Below, piece by piece: positions 60,375 through 64,000 of a DNA stretch of 64,000 bases (position 1 is the first letter of the stretch; each line of letters opens with the position of its first letter). The notes under the pieces are model-generated. The model was not told where the DNA came from. It ran no database searches and worked only from the letters and a program-made list of their open reading frames with translations. The translations under genes were made by a program, and so were the position numbers. The stretch spans positions 992,001 through 1,056,000 of the forward strand of contig MU385710.1 in assembly GCA_022497155.1 (NCBI GenBank). Direction: 5' to 3'. The stretch comes from Whalleya microplaca (Eukaryota > Ascomycota > Sordariomycetes > Xylariales > Xylariaceae).

Positions 60375-63300
60375 CTAGTGACTCAAGACCTCGTGTTTCC
60401 TAGGGGTGTTATGCTGAATCGTGCTGGTCTCTCCAGTCAGGGCTCCGCCTCTATTCCCGTCTTCGCGTGGCCGTGGAAGTTCGTCAGCATCGGTTTGGTC
60501 GTTCCCATTACCGTTCTTGTCGAGCTGCTCCCTCTCGAAATCGAGCATGTTAAGCTCGTTCTCGCGCTCAAGCGCTGCTTCCTCCTCTCGGAACCTTAGC
60601 CGCTCTACCTCCTCAGCCATTCGTTGCGCCTCCTCATCCTCACGGAACAGAGCTATTTCCTGTTCCGTAAGCGCCTTGCCTTGCTCGGGCATATCTGTGT
60701 CCAAGGCAGCTTCGCTCTCGGGCGGCGGGGGAGGCGGGGGAGGCGGGCTTGACACGTCACTTTCGTCCTCTTTAAGACGTTTCAACGAGGGCGTCTCAGA
60801 AGGTGTAAGACTCGGAGAACCTGCTACATTCTCTTCGCGCTTTCTCTTACGCTCAAAGCTTCCAGGTGTTGAGTCGATATCCTCGTCATCAGTCATTACA
60901 ATGTCCTCATCCTCCTTGATAACTGGCGTCTCAATGGAACCGTTGGGTTTAGCGGCGGCAGTCGGTTGCACTGCATCATGTGCGCTCTTCTCCGCACGCT
61001 CTGCCTTTTTCTTCTCATGCGCTTTGTATTTTTCAACTGCGCGCTCGAAGAAATCTTTGACGTATTTCTTGATCTTTCGCTCTTGCTTCTCAGTGATTGA
61101 GGTTGGGTCGTCGACACGATCATTCTTATAATCGGATGCGACAAGCTTCTTGTTAATTTCCTTCGCGAACTTTTTCAGGTCTTCCTTCGGCAGCTTATGC
61201 CGAAATTTGTCCATAACATATTTCACGTGCGGGAAGAGCTGAGACGTTGTTAGCAGGCTTAAATTGGCCGCAATCATCAGACAAGGACGTGCATACCGTG
61301 TTCTCGTAAATCTTCTGCTGTTTTTCAATTGGTAGGGAACGCCACTTCTCCTTCTTGGGCTCCTGGGTAGGAGTGTTTACTTGCGGTGTTTGCGATGCCG
61401 ATCTCCTGGCTACACTGTCCGGCTTGGTAAGCGAGTCAATAATATCCTGTAGCGTCTTCTGCTCCTGCGCTGCTTTAGATGGTGCCTTGGGTTGTGCCGG
61501 GGTTGCCTCAGGTGGAGGTGCAGTTGGTTTTTGCCATGTCGTGGCGCCGGTTTTAGTGTAGTAGTACAGGTTGCCACGCTTGTCGGTCGTCGCGAACCAG
61601 CCGGCAGGGAGATTCGAGGGGGCAGGGCGACGGTGACGTTGTTGGTTAAAAAAGTTAGGGTTACGTTGAGGAATATTGCTCCGAGGACCCTTGGGAATAT
61701 TATCTGGCAGCGTCAAAACGGTTTTGATGAGCGGTGTCGCCTCTGGGCGGATGCCCCGACGCTCCTCGAAAGAATTGGTGGACTGCGCGCTGGGCGTTGA
61801 TTGCGCATTAGGGTCGAATTTCTTGCGTGGGATTCGGTAGGCGACCTCCAATTTGCTCCATTCATCCAGGAGTCTTGCAGCCTCTGCGGCCACGTCTTCA
61901 TGCTCCGACTTGGTCAATGGCTGGACGGTAGATTCGATGTTCGAGTCGGATATCTTATTTTTCGTTAGGCGGGGGAACTTGTAAAGGATATCAAGAATTT
62001 GAAGGACGACGTTGTGATCCTCTATGAAGGTGTTCAATGTGGTCTTCAAGATTTGGTAACCGTGCATCTGCACAACCCGGTTGCGCACTCGGTCATCCTC
62101 GCAATTCTGGATACGCTCCAACAATTTGACAGCAATCCATTTCTCTTTGCACTGCATGAGCGTAGCCATGACTTTGGTGACGCCCTTCTCGTCGAGGAAG
62201 CGAGCTTGCACGCTGTTAACATACTCCTCATCGTCCTCTCCGACTTTCTTTTTACGAGGCTTCTTGGCAACAGCGGTGTCCCAGCCATCGCCATCGTCAA
62301 TCCCGAGGGCTTCAATGGTTGCATCGGACAGTTTGGTCGCACGCTCCGTTTGAGTTTTACCTCCGATGAACCCAATACAATTTGGTTCAGCGCAATAGCA
62401 GGGTTGAGGATCGGCTCCATATCTGTCAACATTGTAATTAAAAACCAGCTCCTCACCGGCTTGGACTTTCCGCCCGGCGAAAATCCCCATTCGCAGCTTG
62501 GTGCCAATCACCCATTTGTCCACGTAGCAGTTAGGATTGCAGGAGTGGTTGCAGAACCGGCCAAGGTTACCCTTCTTAGTCGCGTCTACGAATTCATTCT
62601 TGGTCAGTGACATGAAGTAGAAGTGGCGGATGCCCTCCTTGTCATATTGGATCATTCGTCTCCGAAAAGTAGGCTCATTGATGACTTCGCCGATATACTC
62701 AAAGATGAAGTCGTTAGCTTGAAGATCTCTGTTTGCTCGGAGTCCGAAGCCTTTCTTCTCGGTCTTGATCACTGAAACGTCAGCATATTGCCTACGCTGG
62801 AAGCGTTGATTTTGACAGCCTATTCCACAATTGCAGTCGCCATCGACGCATTCCATCTTGGTGGCTCGATTGATGCAGTCAGAATCCTCGCCACAGGCAT
62901 GGTTCATATTGTTCCCTGAAACAGGTCTATTAGCGCTCCACAGCCCCTCGCTGCTTGTAATAATAATAAAAAGGGTGAAGACCTACGCCATTCCTCGCTG
63001 CAGTCGCAATCCAGCGCGTCATGCTCACTCGATCCAAGGGATTTCGAGCCGTACAGGCAGTCTGAGATTAGCTGGAAGTGCTCGCAAGACTCGGATGTAA
63101 CATCGGGTAGGTCGTTGAAGAGGGCAACGGGACGGGAGGCCGGTTTGTGAGATGCCTTGCGAGAAAGTTTGGGGGGGTGGCCGTCAGGAGTCGAAGCACT
63201 ATCGCTACGAGCCTTTTGGTCGTCGGGCGACGAGGTCGCAGATCTAGAGTCCTTGCTGCCATTTGGGGATGAAGGGGTACTGTGGCTCTCCTTCTTGACA

Positions 63301-63380
63301 ATATCCTGTCGCGATGCAGCAGCGGTATCCACAGTAAGGCCTTCTAAGCCATCTTTTATATGTTCCTCGTCCTCCATCAT
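60375..63380 (-). CDS. set2: SET2, histone H3 lysine-36 methyltransferase
   Basis: It methylates H3K36 behind elongating RNA polymerase II, bound to the phosphorylated Rpb1 tail. Three exons (63380-62987, 62915-61297, 61238-60375) join in frame to 958 aa. Domains in order: AWS Cys cluster (about 118-172, [21 protein letters not shown]), SET (about 176-298, with NHSCNPNC at 254-261 and [12 protein letters not shown]), post-SET ([10 protein letters not shown], about 304-313), a helical middle region (374-494), WW domain (about 567-595, [20 protein letters not shown]) and the SRI domain that binds the Pol II tail (about 660-760, [20 protein letters not shown]), split by the second intron. The tail after it is long, charged and coiled. 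Introns are 71 and 59 bp, both GT-AG. Two ATGs in a row at 63380 and 63377 compete as start. Confidence 0.95.
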
Positions 63381-64000
63381 GGCAACCAAGCCCTGGGCTG
63401 CTGTGGGCGCGGGCGTGGGTGTATGGTTGTAGATGGCAGGCTGTCTAGGTAGATGAAAGATATGGAATTGATGGGAGAAAGTAGGTGGACGAATAAACAG
63501 ATAGATAGGGTCCTGCAGATCGGTCTCGAAGGTCTGTGTCGTGCGACTGCAAAACAAAGTTTGCGCACATGTAGGAAAAGGTTGAGAGGGAGAGACAGCA
63601 GGACGGCAGGACAGCAGGGAAAGATTCAGAGGAGAGAGAATGGAGCTAGAGAGCCGGGCAAGAGGGTGCTATCTCGTGTACAGTGTTTGGGACATTGCAA
63701 GCGGACGGCAAGCCAATTGCAATATCGTCGAGAGGATCTGGAAGAGATGTCACGCACACAGGGCACCGGTCACTCGTCTGCTCGGCGTGGCTCGGCGGTG
63801 GTGGTTGTTGTGGGAGGAAAGGGATTGAGTGTAAAATATCTTGACGGTATGGTCATCGCCGAAAAAAAGAGGTGCAGGTGCGGTTCTCCCAAATAGTCGT
63901 GCCTGCTAGACTCCGGTCGTGCGCTGTAGGTACCCAGTACCTGGCCTGGGTATGCACCTTGTAGGTAAAGTAAGGGTCCAGACGTGGTGTGGAGGCACTG
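63381..64000. other. SET2 upstream region
   Basis: Promoter side of SET2. It has purine-rich GGACAGCAGG repeats (about 63595-63620) and a GGTACCCAGTACC-like palindrome near 63,930. No further gene is visible before the window ends. Confidence 0.6.

Overview
The window is nuclear DNA of a filamentous ascomycete (Pezizomycotina, most likely a Sordariomycete). The evidence is the short spliceosomal introns (mostly 50-125 bp, GTAAGT/GTATGT donors, CTAAC-like branch points), fungal-type genes (HET-domain protein, Set2 with AWS/SET/WW/SRI domains, Bre1, Bdp1, Rad23, an ABC-B transporter, a fungal SARAF), a dispersed 5S rRNA pseudogene, and a long AT-rich block with the signature of repeat-induced point mutation (RIP).

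Layout: (1) 1 to about 19,880 is an AT-rich, gene-free island. It starts with a 42-bp minisatellite (1-700) and holds two complete but dead chromoviral Ty3/Gypsy retrotransposons, 2829-10319 (+) and 11138-18605 (-). They lie tail to tail, and each keeps 191-bp-class LTRs and an intact 5-bp target duplication (GTTTA and GTTAA). Base composition becomes normal again near 19,880. (2) 19.9-29.6 kb is a sparse transition zone with a GPI-anchored DUF7729-type secreted protein gene (apparent GC-AG intron), a truncated 5S rRNA pseudogene and a HET-domain gene. (3) 29.6-50.1 kb is a conserved gene block: ABC-B transporter (-), SARAF-like ER calcium regulator (+), BRE1 (-), BDP1 (+), RAD23 (-) and a four-helix membrane protein with a Ser-rich tail (-). 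(4) 50.1-57.3 kb is a gene-poor stretch of ordinary composition. (5) 57.3-63.4 kb carries GABA transaminase (+) and SET2 (-).

The genes form no metabolic cluster. Most are housekeeping genes: chromatin marking (BRE1 for H2B ubiquitylation, SET2 for H3K36 methylation), Pol III initiation (BDP1), proteasome shuttling and nucleotide-excision repair (RAD23), GABA shunt (GABA transaminase), ER calcium control (SARAF) and drug/lipid export (ABC-B). BRE1 and BDP1 are divergent and share an 876-bp intergenic region. The accessory part (HET gene, secreted GPI protein, 5S pseudogene) lies next to the RIP island. I found no strong sign of a wholly novel system. The best leads are the intact architecture of the RIP-killed inverted Gypsy pair, the unidentified sequence around it, and the non-canonical splice donor in the DUF7729 gene.
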